Source: Cylicocyclus nassatus | Taxonomy: Eukaryota; Nematoda; Chromadorea; Rhabditida; Strongylidae | NCBI GenBank assembly: GCA_958299035.1 | Contig: CATQJL010000223.1 | Location: 79,625,322 to 79,689,321 of the forward strand | Direction of reading: 5' to 3' | DNA: 64,000 nucleotides | In this document: positions 42,624 through 52,999 of the stretch, piece by piece | Layout: each line of letters opens with the position of its first letter | Numbering within the stretch: the first letter of the stretch is position 1 | Translations under genes and position numbers: made by a program | Notes under the pieces: generated by a model | What the model was told of the DNA's origin: nothing | The model's input: the letters and a program-made list of their open reading frames with translations, nothing else | The model's database searches: none

Positions 42624-42955
42624 CTGGACACAGGTGCGGATATAACCCTGATCTCGCGTAGAGCCTGGAAGAGGATGGGATCCCCTGCTCTGGAACCCTG
42701 TGTGTTGCCCGTGAAAACTGCCGACGGGACGCCGATGCAGATCGATGGTAAATTTTCGACCGATCTTGAAGTCAAAGATCGAGTTACAGGGAAAACCGTT
42801 CATGGAAACGGGGCTTGCTACGTCACCGAAGGTTCGAATCTATTGGGATTGGGATGGTGTATACAATTGCCGGCGTACAAAAAGCTAAAGGACAACTACA
42901 ACTGCAGAAAGGTGACTAGCGAAGAGAAATTTCGAGCAGAAGTCGTTGCGATTTG
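42624..42955 (+). pseudogene. Gypsy aspartic protease
   Basis: From 42624 the frame reads LDTGADITLISRRAW, the retropepsin Asp-Thr-Gly-Ala signature, then VKTADGTPMQIDGKF and a G-rich LLGLGWC near 42840 matching the family's ILG-type motif. The protease processes the polyprotein. The domain is intact apart from the MITE immediately upstream, and it ends at a stop at 42953-42955 overlapping the start of the RT frame. Confidence 0.8.
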
Positions 42956-43800
42956 AAGAGGAAATATGCGGAAGTCTTCAATAGCGACTTGGGGAAGTGC
43001 ACGAAGAGCAAGGCCAACTTAGTCTTGAAGAGCGATGATGTGCCAGTCTTCAAGAGGAAGAGGCCAGTTCCATACGCCACGGCACCGGAACTGGAAGCAG
43101 AAATTGATCGGTTGGTTGCCGAAGGAGTTATTTCTGCTGTAGAACACTCAGAGTGGGCCGCGCCGATAGTCGCCGTCAAGAAGAAAAATGGCAAAATCCG
43201 TCTATGCGCCGACTTCTCGACAGGACTTAACGATGCATTACAGCTGCAGCAGCATCCATTGCCCACTGCGGAGGATGTGTTCATAAAGCTCAATGGAGGC
43301 CAGCTTTTCACCCAACTCGACCTAGCCGAAGCTTATTTACAAGTGGAAGTCGAGGAAGCATCAAGGGAGATGCTCACTATTAATACACACAAAGGATTAT
43401 ATCGCTATAATCGATTGCCATTCGGAGTGAAATCGGCGCCAGGCATATTTCAACAGATCATGGATTCCATGATAAGCGGACTTGATGGAGTAGCCGCTTA
43501 TTTTGATGACATCATCATCACCGGGAGGAGTTATGAAGAACATCGCCACAATTTGGAAGCCTTATTCAAGAAAATCAAAGACTACGGATTCCACGTCAAG
43601 TTGGAAAAATGCAACTTTATTGCGCCAGAGATTTGTTACTTAGGGTGCATCACCGACCTAACGGACGCCGGCCGGACCCAAAGAAGATTGAGGTCATACA
43701 GCAAATGCCAGCGCCGAAGAACATAGCGGATGTTCGTTCATTCCTGGGCATGATCAACTACTACGGATTATTTGTGGCCGAGATGCGTCAACTTCGTGCA
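42953..43800 (+). pseudogene. Gypsy reverse transcriptase, two frameshifts
   Basis: The first frame (42953-43660) covers fingers and palm: GVISAVEHSEWAAPIVAVKK, RLCADFSTGLN, FTQLDLAEAYLQV, LPFGVKSAPGIFQQ and the catalytic AAYFDDIIITG (YFDD variant). A frameshift at about 43651-43660 moves it to the next frame ([24 protein letters not shown]). A second near 43797 moves it again into [10 protein letters not shown]. The polymerase residues are preserved but the ORF is broken. Confidence 0.85.
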
Positions 43801-44080
43801 CCCCGTGGACGCGTTGCTCAGAAAGGACGCAAGGTTCGAATGGACAGAGGAATGCCAAAATGCATTCAAGCGTGCTAAGGAAGTTTTAGCCTCGGATCTA
43901 CTCCTTACACATTTCGATCCTAGCTTGCAGATAGTGGTAGCTGCCGACGCATCGGAGTATGGAATTGGAGCTGTGATCTTACACAAGATGCCGGATGGAT
44001 CGGAAAAGGCGATTTGCTATGCAAGCCGGAGCCTCACAGCCGCCGAGAAGAACTATGGACAAATTGAAAAAGAAGGACTT

Positions 44081-46525
44081 ATTTATTTATTTATTTGATA
44101 CGCACAAGGCGTGCCCAATACACAGAACGAAGCATCACACTAAACAAATAGGAACAAAAAAAAAGAACAAAAACAGGCAAACACCCCACTGAATCAGCTC
44201 AAGTCCAGCCCACAAAATATTTTCTAGGGATAGAAAGAGAGTGAGCTTGTCTAGACTAATATGAAGTCATCACATGTATAGAGGTTCGATGGAGTCTGTC
44301 TCATGCCCCCTGCTTTTAGCAAAAATGCTCTTATTCAAACATAAGCAAATGTATATGTTGGAAGCAGGTGTATTGGTAGTAATATTGGTAAAACCCGCCC
44401 AACCAAACTCTGGGGAGAGAGCAGAACTCCGGAAGAGGTTGCACAATGCAGAAGTTTCAAGCCCAAACAAGCTAACCCAAGCATCAATGGAAATGATGAG
44501 ATGAGCCAGACCCAAACTAACGGGTGAGGTATAAAGTTGAAAAAAAAGCCAACACAACGAATGGCAATGGTGTAAGCCAAGGTCCAATGATTTGGTGGAA
44601 TCTGATCCCTAAAATCCAACGCAAGACATTCATTTATTCGCATCCCTTCGATCATAGTCAGCCCAGAGTGAACACCAAACTGAGACAGGCGGAGTCGCGT
44701 GCCACAGAACCGTCAAACGAAAAAGACAGAGACATGCACAGCACAAAGCAAGGATCTAGAAAAAGGAATTTGAGAGATGAAAAATAAAGTAGAAGCAAAA
44801 AGTGCAATTAAAATCAAGCCTCAGAACCAAGCGTAGGAGAACCATAACAACCATAAACCCTAAAATCCTGAACCCTAAAAAAAAATCTGAACACAACATT
44901 GAAAACGCAACGCAGTCAAAGAGAAGTATCACTGCTCAAAAGTTATGTCAAATCAGCTTTTTTTAATTTTTTCTTGAAGGCTTCACCGCTACGCGCTGAC
45001 ACAATATCAACGGGTAAGCGCTGAAGCCATCTTGCGCAGCGGAAGAACATGTAGTTAAATATTCCAGACTGATGTAGTTTGATAGGTTTATAATGCAGAT
45101 TAAAGCCACCTAGCCTGATACCAACTGGTTTGAAGATCCAGAATTTACTTGCTTTTAATTTTATTTCCATGCGAAGAATACGAAAACAAAAGACCAGGTA
45201 AGATATCATGCGTCTAATTCTGAGAGAAGTCAAGCCCAATTTATTAGAGCGTAGGTGACAGTCTGGCATATCAACTGGTGTTCCACCACACGCACGACGG
45301 AAAACCAGACGGGTAAAAGTGTGCTGAATTCTCTCAATTTTCATTATATCTTTTTTTCGGGAAGGAGTCCAAACTTGTGAACAATATTCGAGATGTGGAT
45401 TAACATAAGCTTTGTATAATCGGGACAGTATCATTGGATTACGAGTTTGTATATTACGAAAGATTGTAAATAGAGTGGCATATGCTTTGTTGGCAACTGA
45501 ATCAATATGCTTAGAGAATTTCAAATTACAGTCGATGATAACTCCCAGATCTTTCACATCTTGACAAGCAGCCATCTCGACTCCATCAATTTTATACGAA
45601 GTTGAGGAATGCTTACCAAGATGAAGGAAGGAACACTTTCTTGGGTTGAGAGAGAGTCCATTCTGAGAAGCCCAACCACACATTTTATCAATTGACGACT
45701 GCAATGCATCATGAACTGTGCCAAAATTATCTTCATCATAAGATGCATATATCTTTGTATCGTCTGCGTAGATTTGTACGCGTACATCCATTGTTTTTAA
45801 AGTATTAGGTAGGTCCAGAGTGTATACCAAAAATAACAAAGGAGATAGGACAGCTCCCTGAGGAACTCCACTGGGACAGGGAAATTTTGTTGAATATTTA
45901 TGACCAATCTTTACCGTCATGCATCTATTGCTCAAGTAAGACTCGAACCAAGTTAATAGGTTTCCCGAAATTCCGATATTCTCTAGCTTGCAAAGAAGCA
46001 AACGATGAGGTATTCTATCAAAAGCCTTGGAAAGGTCGAAGTATACAATGTCCACAGATTTCCTCAAACTCAAGGCTACCTTCCAATCAAAAACAGCTCA
46101 GTAAGATTAATTGCAGTTGACTTGCCTGGCACAAAGCCATGGTGCTCGGGCGAAACAAGATGGAACCTCTCCAACCAAAGTAGTAATTTACTTCTGATAA
46201 TTCTCTCCATAATCTTGATGGGAACAGAGTTATGGCTAATGGGGCGAAAATCGGCAACGCTTTCAGCTGCGGAAGTTTTAGGCACAACTGTAACAATGGC
46301 TTCCTTCCAAAGAGAAGGAATCTCACCGAAGTATAAGGAAAGATTGAATATATTAGCAAGCGGTTTGGCGAGAGTATCTGCACACATTTTGTAGAGTATC
46401 TGAGGGATGCCATCGTACGGCTCCATACACGAAGGTTTTAGAGACCTCAGGACTCTTCTAACTTCCGCAGGGTGAAAATAAACAGAATTCAATTTGTTTT
46501 GAGGAGGATGGGAGGAGGGGACGGT
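44081..46525 (-). mobile_element. 5'-truncated non-LTR retrotransposon (CR1/Jockey-like) inserted in Gypsy
   Basis: On the minus strand it begins within the RT region and ends in a (AAAT)n tail (44081-44094 on +). GACTT flanks both ends (44076-44080 and 46526-46530), so the target duplication is at least 5 bp. The 2.4-kb copy encodes most of the RT and the C-terminal domain, then about 860 bp of 3' UTR. Antisense placement in the Gypsy RNase H gene and a good ORF suggest it is the younger event. Confidence 0.85.
44943..46525 (-). pseudogene. LINE reverse transcriptase, one frameshift
   Basis: The N-terminal part (to about 46076) has PYDGIPQILYK, IPSLWKEAIVTVVPK and DFRPIS. The main frame (46073-44943; 376 codons) has VDIVYFDLSKAFDRIPH, FPCPSGVPQGAVLSPLLF, catalytic YADDTKIYA, then DLGVIID and LEYCSQVWTP. 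Loss of one T in a T run near 46095 separates the two parts. The C-terminal Cys/Arg-rich tail (RWLQRLPVDIV) is Jockey/CR1-like. Everything else is open, so the copy is fairly young. Confidence 0.85.
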
Positions 46526-46800
46526 GACTTGCACTGGTTTTCGCAGTGCGTAAGTTCCATCGATATGTATACGGACGCCGATTCAGGCTGCTCACCGACC
46601 ATAAGCCGCTGCTGCACATTTCTGGACCGAGGAAGATGGTACCTGTGTACACAGCAAACAGATTGCAACGATGGAAACTTATTCTTCTCGCATACGACTT
46701 CGATTTGGAGTACCAGAAGACGACCGAGTTCGGACAAGCCGATGCATTGTCTCGATTGATCCCTCCACGGCCATTCCAAACCGAGGACGTCCGTCGTGAT

Positions 46801-47780
46801 AGCGAAGATAGAAGAAGATGTGCAAGCCGTTCAAGCTGCCGCTGCAAGGGCGTTATCAGTAAACAAGAGCAAGATTGAAGAAGAATCCCGTAGGGACGAA
46901 ACCATTTCGCAGCTTATACATGCGCTTCAATCAGAGCATTGTTGTTTAATCCGAATGGAGCATTGGGAACTAGAGAGCCCTGGGCGAGAGCTTATCAGTG
47001 CAGAATGGATGTTTGTATTTTGGCCACAGAAAAGTTATTCCAATCTCGCTGCGACAAGGTTACACGAGGGACACCCTGGAATGACAAGGATGAAAATGCT
47101 CGCGAGAGGATTCGCATACTGGATGGGCATCAATAAAGACATCGAGGACTCAGTGCGCCGCTGTAGGGATTGTCAAGAAGCCTCCAAAATGCCAGTGAAG
47201 ACGTTGCTGCATTCATGGAAAGTGGAAGACAGACCATGGAATCGACTTCACATTGACTATGCAGGGCCGCTGAATGGTAAGATGTATCTCGTTGTAGTTG
47301 ACACGCTTACTCGAAATGGCCGGAAGTGTTTGAGATGCCTTCATCGTCAACCACAGCTACCCTAAAGGAACTTAGATCTCTATTTGCTCGATTCGGAAAC
47401 CCGCAGGACGCAGTTCACAGCAAAGGAGTTCCAAGATTTCTGTGAAGGAGGAATCAAGCATATGCGTTTACCGCCATTCCATCCGCAATCAAATGGACAA
47501 GCGAGAAGGTTCGTGGATATCTTTGAAAGGACCTTCTAGAAAATTGAGGAGGGAGGAACGGCAGAGAAGCTTGCGGAGTTTCTACAGCCTTATCGACGAA
47601 CGCCTTGTACAACTTCTCCAAGACAACCTTTGCCTGCCGAGCTGCTCCTGGGACGTCAGATAAGGACACCGCTCTCGCTGCTGAACGAAGACTCCAAAGA
47701 AGAAGATGGGCAATGAAAACATGGAGAAGCAGTTCAACCGCCACCATGGAGTACGAAAGACAGCGTACCAGCCACAAGAA
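46801..47780 (+). pseudogene. Gypsy integrase, catalytic residues lost
   Basis: The zinc-binding HHCC region is clear (LHEGHPGMTRMK, then RRCRDCQEA, about 47070-47190). The first catalytic Asp lies in RLHIDYAGPLNG (about 47250). After 47300 the frame shifts, and the second Asp region reads TRRTQFTAKEF instead of the usual DNG-x-QF. The third motif reads HPQSNGQARRFVDIF, with Arg where the catalytic Glu (QAER) belongs. A stop follows at about 47538. The integrase would be inactive even without the frameshifts. Confidence 0.8.
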
Positions 47781-47789
47781 GCCGTGTGG

Positions 47790-48164
47790 CAGTGGCGTAC
47801 CGAGGGGGGGGACGGGGGGGGGGGCGCGCGCCCCCCCCCCCGAGAATGGGTCGCGAAATTTTTGAAAGTTACTTATATGGGTTATAAAAATGTGCAAGTG
47901 ACTTGTTTATTTTTGTAAATAATTAAAATAATTTTTAAAAATTTTCAAAAATTCTAATTAGCCTTGTAAAAAAAAATTTTTCGGGGGCGTGGCTGACGCC
48001 ACGCCCCCTTTTTCCGGATTTTAGGGGTCGGGGACCCGCAAAAGTTCTTAGGAGCACCCCAAAAATTTTTTCGGAGTGCGTGGCTAACGCCACGCACCTT
48101 CTTTAGAAAAAAATTTTTGTCGCGCCCCCCCCCCCCCCGAGCCGAAATCCTGGGTACGCCACTG
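47790..48164. mobile_element. hAT MITE, TIR CAGTGGCGTACC, copy 3 (375 bp)
   Basis: The ends CAGTGGCGTACC and GGTACGCCACTG are flanked by CCGTGTGG at 47782-47789 and 48165-48172, a perfect 8-bp duplication. It contains G runs and inverted A/T-rich arms. Removing it plus one CCGTGTGG restores the Gypsy frame (QEAVWVRDF). Related to 19899-20093 and 32701-33018. Confidence 0.9.
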
Positions 48165-49089
48165 CCGTGTGGGTACGTGATTTTCGCTCGGAATGTGAGA
48201 AATGTATGAGTTATTGGGGGGGGGGGGGTTAAAGTAAAACAGACGAAACTTATGGGACATATGATATATTAAGGCAAGCAGCAAGTCGACTTGGCCGGAA
48301 ACTATGTGTGAAAGTGAAGTTTAGCCCACAGTGCAGTGAATTGAGGCGTTTTTCCTGTTACTCATAAAATATTACTCATGAAATTTGTTTTCCGATGTGT
48401 GCAAGATCATTAAACAAAGACTTGATGCATTCAAAAATGCTGTAGTGTGACAGTGGCTAATGAGCATTATCAATTAGCATTACGTTTCATACAGACTCTT
48501 TTGATCGTGTAGTACTCTTTTTTGGGCTAATCCACAGATCTAGAGTGGCTGCTCCAGTTGTCGCCGATAAGCTACAATACCACCCGTAATTTGTGAAAAA
48601 AAAATGGCGGCGGCACTTAACTCACGCGGCGACGCCGCAGTTAGGTGACAAACGCCGCGTCGCGCGACAAAAGTCGGCGGAAAAGCGGCATTTGCCGCCT
48701 AACTTTGCCGCGCAACGCCTAACCTTTTTTTAAAAAAAAACCTATCTTGATCCAAAATTTATGAATTCTATATATAAGAGTACCATTCAACTCAGCCCGG
48801 CGAGGCGCGTCTTCTAGTATACAGATGTGCCTAGTTGTGGGAGATAGGTTTTTTCTTGGAATTTTAGTGTAAATGGATCATTCAGTGTGCTGATTCCAGA
48901 GGCTACCTGCACATTTTGTTGAGCACTGCGGATATAGGGTGGGTATAATTCAAGAGCTCACTCTGTACGGATATGTGTAAAACTGGGCTTTTCTCGGCGA
49001 AGTATGACGGGTCCCAAAAATGCAAGAAGACAAAGGGGAATGGCTGGCAAATTGCATGCGAAGCAAATATCGTGGAATGCCGCGCGTGC

Positions 49090-49385
49090 TGTGCAATGTA
49101 CCCTCGATATCATCCCATATGTCTTCCCTCAACATGACGTGGATTACGTGGCTTGATGAGGCGCCGCCTCGGCTCGGGCTCGCGCCACGTTGCGAGCGCA
49201 TCATTTGGCGCGACGTGGCGCTCAACACAACGTGGCGCAGGCTTTTCCACGTTCTTCTTGTTGCCACATCACGCCGAAAATGCGCACGCAACGTGGCGCA
49301 AGCCCGAGGCGAGGCGGCGCCTCATCAAGCCACGTAATCCACGTCATGTTGAGGGAAGACATATGGGATGATATCGAGGGTACAT
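49090..49385. mobile_element. ~290-bp MITE, TIR GTACCCTCGATATCATCCC
   Basis: GTACCCTCGATATCATCCCA (49099) and TGGGATGATATCGAGGGTAC (49363) are inverted. Arms run about 80 bp inward (GCTTGATGAGGCGCCGCCTC and GAGGCGGCGCCTCATCAAGC), with a GC-rich centre holding ACGTGGCGC repeats. Confidence 0.75.
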
Positions 49386-50064
49386 ACCGCTCGGAATTTG
49401 AAGGCGGCGGCTGCTGGACTCAGGCGACCTAATTTCGGCGACGCCGTTGTCGAAATTTGCGTCGCATTTTAATATGAATCGCCAATGCAATATTCCAAAA
49501 TTCGGGATTTGAAAACTCAGTTTGGCGAGGCGCACTTCTGCTTAGTGTAAAGTAGATATACGGTGTGCAGTCAATTTCACGTTCTTCTTAGAAGTTTAGT
49601 GTAGATCGATTATTCACTGTGCTGATTCCAGAGGCCACATTCTGTTGAGTGCTGCAGCAATACGGTAGGTATAATTTAAGAGCTCATTCTGCAAGGATAT
49701 GTGTACAATTTTGTTTAGAGCTTTTATTCGGTTTGCTGCTTACAAAGATTTTATTCATCTGCTGCAGCGTCTCCTAAGCGCTATTTAACTTTTCTTCACC
49801 GAAAAGCAGTCATTAACTGCGCCGGTGGCAAACCGTTGAGGTATCTTAAATGTAAGGCTGAAGGTGAACTGCTTGGATCTGTTTGGACTCTTGATTTGCC
49901 ACTCACCGTATGTCTGCAGCATGCACTATACCTACCGTATCCATTATGCTCAGCAAAATGTGGCCTCTGAAATCAGCACATTGAGTAATTCATTCGAGCT
50001 AAAATTTACGAAAAACGTGAAATTGACTGCCTACCGTACACCTAATCCCACGACTAGGCACTCT

Positions 50065-50305
50065 ACAGGGTTTATCAAACGCAGCGTCGTTTGTATCAGC
50101 ATCTCCACTTCCGCGCTGGACTCTGTGTCTCTTCCGCAAACATGCTCTCCGATCACTTTCGATCGATTGAGGCTCCGCCTTTCCCACGCTCGCCCTGGGG
50201 AAGTGATCAGAGAGCATGTTCGCGGAAGAGCTACGGCGTCCAGCGCCAGAGCACAGATGCTGATGCAAGCGACACTGCGTTGGAAAAGCCCGGTATGTAT
50301 CCGAA
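50065..50305. mobile_element. ~240-bp MITE, copy 2 of the 28700 family
   Basis: It shares TCGATTGAGGCTCCGCCTTT and CCCACGCTCGCCCTGGG with 28700-28925. Arms such as GTATCAGCATCTCCACTTCC are inverted at the right. Confidence 0.7.
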
Positions 50306-51659
50306 GACGCGCCTCGCCTTTCGCCAAGCAAAGTCGAATGGTGGTTTTGAATTCGGAATTCACCACTATGCTGATTGCGAGTAGTCCATTAGTTTTCAGA
50401 GATTACCTTTACTTTCATCGCTTCTTAGCATTCAGCTACGGAGCTGGGAGTTGGCGCATGGGCTAGGTGAATAAGCTGATCACGAAGTCGTAATGAAGCA
50501 GGAGACTGTGGAAGACGTGTGGAAGTGGGCCTGCGGGAAATGCTGTACGAAGGTAGGGCTTGTGATATACAGTGACCGCCAAAAAGTTGCGGAAGTCGCC
50601 TTCATTCTTTCTTCGCTCATTTTCAGATGGAAAACAAAGATGAAAAAATGATTGGATTGCTTGTGGGATAGAGCTCTTCAAGAGCTACAATCTAGCACAT
50701 TGAGTAATTCATTCGAGCTAAAATTTAAGAAAAACATGAAATTGACTGCCTACCGTACACTTAACCCCACGACTAGGCACCTCCATATGCTGGAAGATGC
50801 GCCTCGCCGGGCTGAGTCGAATGGTACTCTTATATATAGAATTCATAAATTTTGGATCAAGATAAGGTCTTTTTTATAAAAAAGTTAGGCGTTGCGCGGC
50901 AAAGTTAGGCGGCAAATGCCGCTTTTCCGCCGACTTTTGTCGCGCGACGCGGCGTTTGTCACCTAACTGCGGCGGCGCCGCGTGAGTTAAGTGCCGCCGC
51001 CATTTTTTTCACAAATTACGGGTGGTATTGTATCTTTGCTCTGTTCTTTTTTCTCGGCGTTAGGAAGTGCTTCAGGAAATTTATGGCGTTTTCTGATTGC
51101 TCTCAACTTCCCTATGGTCAGATCATTCAAGTTGAATCTTAACGCTCCAAAAAGCTGGAGACTTTGCCACTACATGATTCAAAAAAGTTGAGTTCAAAAA
51201 TTAGCATTCAATTTACGCCATTCAAATCCAAAAACGGTATTCCAGTAATGCTTTGTGAACCTCACATCATCTAAACGGCTCAACAAATCTATATAAAGTA
51301 TTCTGGAATCACCACTTTCAAAACACATGAGAGATTTGATGTTTTGGAGATCTGAGAATTGCAGCTGATTTGCAAGAACGTATCATGCAATTGAAGCCCG
51401 GCTACAGAGTGGTATTTGACTGAGAAAGACTTCAGGGACGAAAGTTATTTTGAATTCCAGTACGAGCATATTTGGGAAGCTTTGTACCATGCTGACAAGT
51501 GCGATTAGCCGCTGTAGTTTACTCTTACGAGCATAGAGGCGCTACTTGAAATATTGTTGTGAATAGGCTTGAAAGTCAAGAAATATTTGATACAGTGACT
51601 TTTCGCTCCTTTATACGTAACTTGCAAAGATTACTTCCATGTTAATTGTTTTCCAATTT

Positions 51660-51772
51660 AGCAACTCTCGAAATAACCACTACCACAACTACTACGACTA
51701 TTACTACTGTAGCAGCAACAACTTTCACAAAACAACAAACAACAAAACCACAAACAACAAACAATAAACATC
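51660..51772 (+). repeat. Low-complexity ACN-rich tract (Thr/Gln-rich if translated)
   Basis: It follows a CCAATTTAG acceptor-like site, and (ACT/ACC/ACA)n reads as Thr-rich in one frame until a GTAAAA donor-like site at 51794. A mucin-type exon or simple repeat expansion are both possible; it lies inside the 1.83-kb element. Confidence 0.35.
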
Positions 51773-51868
51773 TTTCACAATCTGGAACACCATGTAAAAC
51801 TATATGTACGCTCTTTTTGCTTTACACAAACAGCTTTCTGATTAAGCATAATTAAGCAGCAACTGGGA

Positions 51869-52594
51869 CAGGGCTCGGCACGAGGTGGCTAGTTGAAAAA
51901 AAACGAAGTCCCCCTTGACTTCGCCACAAAAATACGATATCCCCCTTGACACGCTAACGAACAAATCAAACATGAAAACAAAAAGAATGAAATGGGATGC
52001 AAGACCGACAATAAATAGGGAATAAGAACTAGTGATTGTTTGTATTCTCCGGGTTGGCGGCATGCTGTGTCCGCCGCGCACCACCGCGAGCTTGGAGCAC
52101 CTTTGCCACTGCCATCCAGATAATTTGGAGGGCTATTACTAGGCGGGGAGGAGAAGGTTTAGGAAGGTACAATAGCTGTTTTGTAGAATATTGGATGTAG
52201 ATTACTTTTATGTAAAAAATTTTGAAAAATTATGTGAAGAGTAAGAATTATATGACTTTGTTTGCGTTAAGCCACCTCAGGTGGCTATCCAGGTGGCTTG
52301 AAAGCCACCTAACCCCGAAAAAAGCTTGCCATGCCCTTAGTTCACATAATTTTTTCAAAATTTTTCATACATAGTCCCAACTCCCCATTGCCTATCTACA
52401 CCCTATCTTGGTGCCATTTCATCTTCACTTCGCTGTAAACAAACCCTTTGTTTATTTGCTGGCGGCGTGCCGGCAGCGTGCCGGCAGCAGATCGAAAGAC
52501 AGCGTTATGCTCTTCCGCAAAAACGATATCCCTTTGCTTTTTCCCCCAAAAACGATATCCAGCTTGCTTTGCAAGCCACCTGTGCCGAGCCCTG
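51869..52594. mobile_element. 726-bp hAT-type fold-back, TIR CAGGGCTCGGCAC
   Basis: The ends CAGGGCTCGGCACGAGGTGG and CCACCTGTGCCGAGCCCTG are inverted. The flanks AACTGGGA and ACTGGGGA suggest an imperfect 8-bp duplication. The TIR is close to that of the 3.8-kb element at 26781-30580. It is nested inside the 1.83-kb element, itself nested in the fold-back complex. Confidence 0.75.
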
Positions 52595-52999
52595 ACTGGG
52601 GATGGTGGTTACACTGGAATGTATACATATAGGTGTCGATAGAAAACAGATAGAACCAAAAGAACGCAGCATGTATGTTTTTTCTCTTGCTTTGGTTTTA
52701 CCTCAAAAATATCTATTTTCAGCGTATCTCTCCTGATTGTAGTAGGACACTAGTTGTCGTAAAGCTCTTACTGCTCATATTGCTCATTCTCACTATAGAA
52801 AAGTTGAGAGCGATTAGAAAACGCTGAAGCACTTCCTAACGCCGAGAAAAAGAGCAGAGCAAAGACAGCTTATCAGCGACAACAGGAGCCACCACTCTAG
52901 TTATGTGGGTCAGCCCAACTGCGAAGAGTACTACACGATCAAAAGAGTCTGTATGAAATACGTAATGCTAATTGATAATGCTCATTAGTTTACCACTGT

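Larger units (their letters stand above)
43801..46800 (+). pseudogene. Gypsy RNase H, split by a LINE
   Basis: The first half (to 44080) reads [15 protein letters not shown] ... [20 protein letters not shown], with the first catalytic Asp and the Glu. The second half (from 46531) resumes without loss of frame as ALVFAVRKFHRYVYG, LLTDHKPLL and ADALSRL, with the other catalytic acids. The LINE at 44081-46525 lies between. All four RNase H acidic positions appear present, so damage here came from the insertion, not drift. Confidence 0.85.
41035..48190 (+). mobile_element. Gypsy LTR retrotransposon with three nested insertions
   Basis: On + in order: partial 5' LTR with AATAAA, primer site beginning TGGCGATC, gag remnant with a zinc knuckle, DTG protease, reverse transcriptase (YFDD), RNase H, integrase (HHCC, then a decayed core). 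The PR-RT-RH-IN order is Gypsy/Ty3. Insertions: a fold-back MITE (41898-42623), a LINE (44081-46525, minus) and a hAT MITE (47790-48164). Removing the three leaves about 3.6 kb. Coding resumes for about six codons after the last insertion and then ends in a G-run. No 3' LTR is found. Confidence 0.85.
51033..52865. mobile_element. 1.83-kb element, TIR TCTTTGCTCTGTTC
   Basis: TCTTTGCTCTGTTCTTTTTT at the left and AAAAAGAGCAGAGCAAAGA at the right are inverted and extend about 80 bp (CTCGGCGTTAGGAAGTGCTT). It interrupts an arm of the fold-back whose other arm shows the intact site, with TA at the left and CA at the right. A TA target with one mutation fits Tc1/mariner. No transposase was found inside. 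Confidence 0.7.
48420..52998. repeat. Large nested fold-back complex
   Basis: The left arm (about 48420-48990) is inverted at about 50690-51032 plus 52866-52998. A GC-rich block (CGGCGGCACTTAACTCACGC at 48608) returns inverted near 50985. AATGAGCATTATCAATTAGC (48459) is inverted near 52970. The break in the right arm is a 1.8-kb insertion (51033-52865). Between the arms lie direct copies of the GTGTGCTGATTCCAGAGGC segment (48877, 49618) and two more MITEs. Confidence 0.7.

Noticed and set aside
49020..49432. GC-rich ORFs around 49.0-49.4 kb
   Set aside because: They are translations of a MITE's inverted arms and GC-rich centre.
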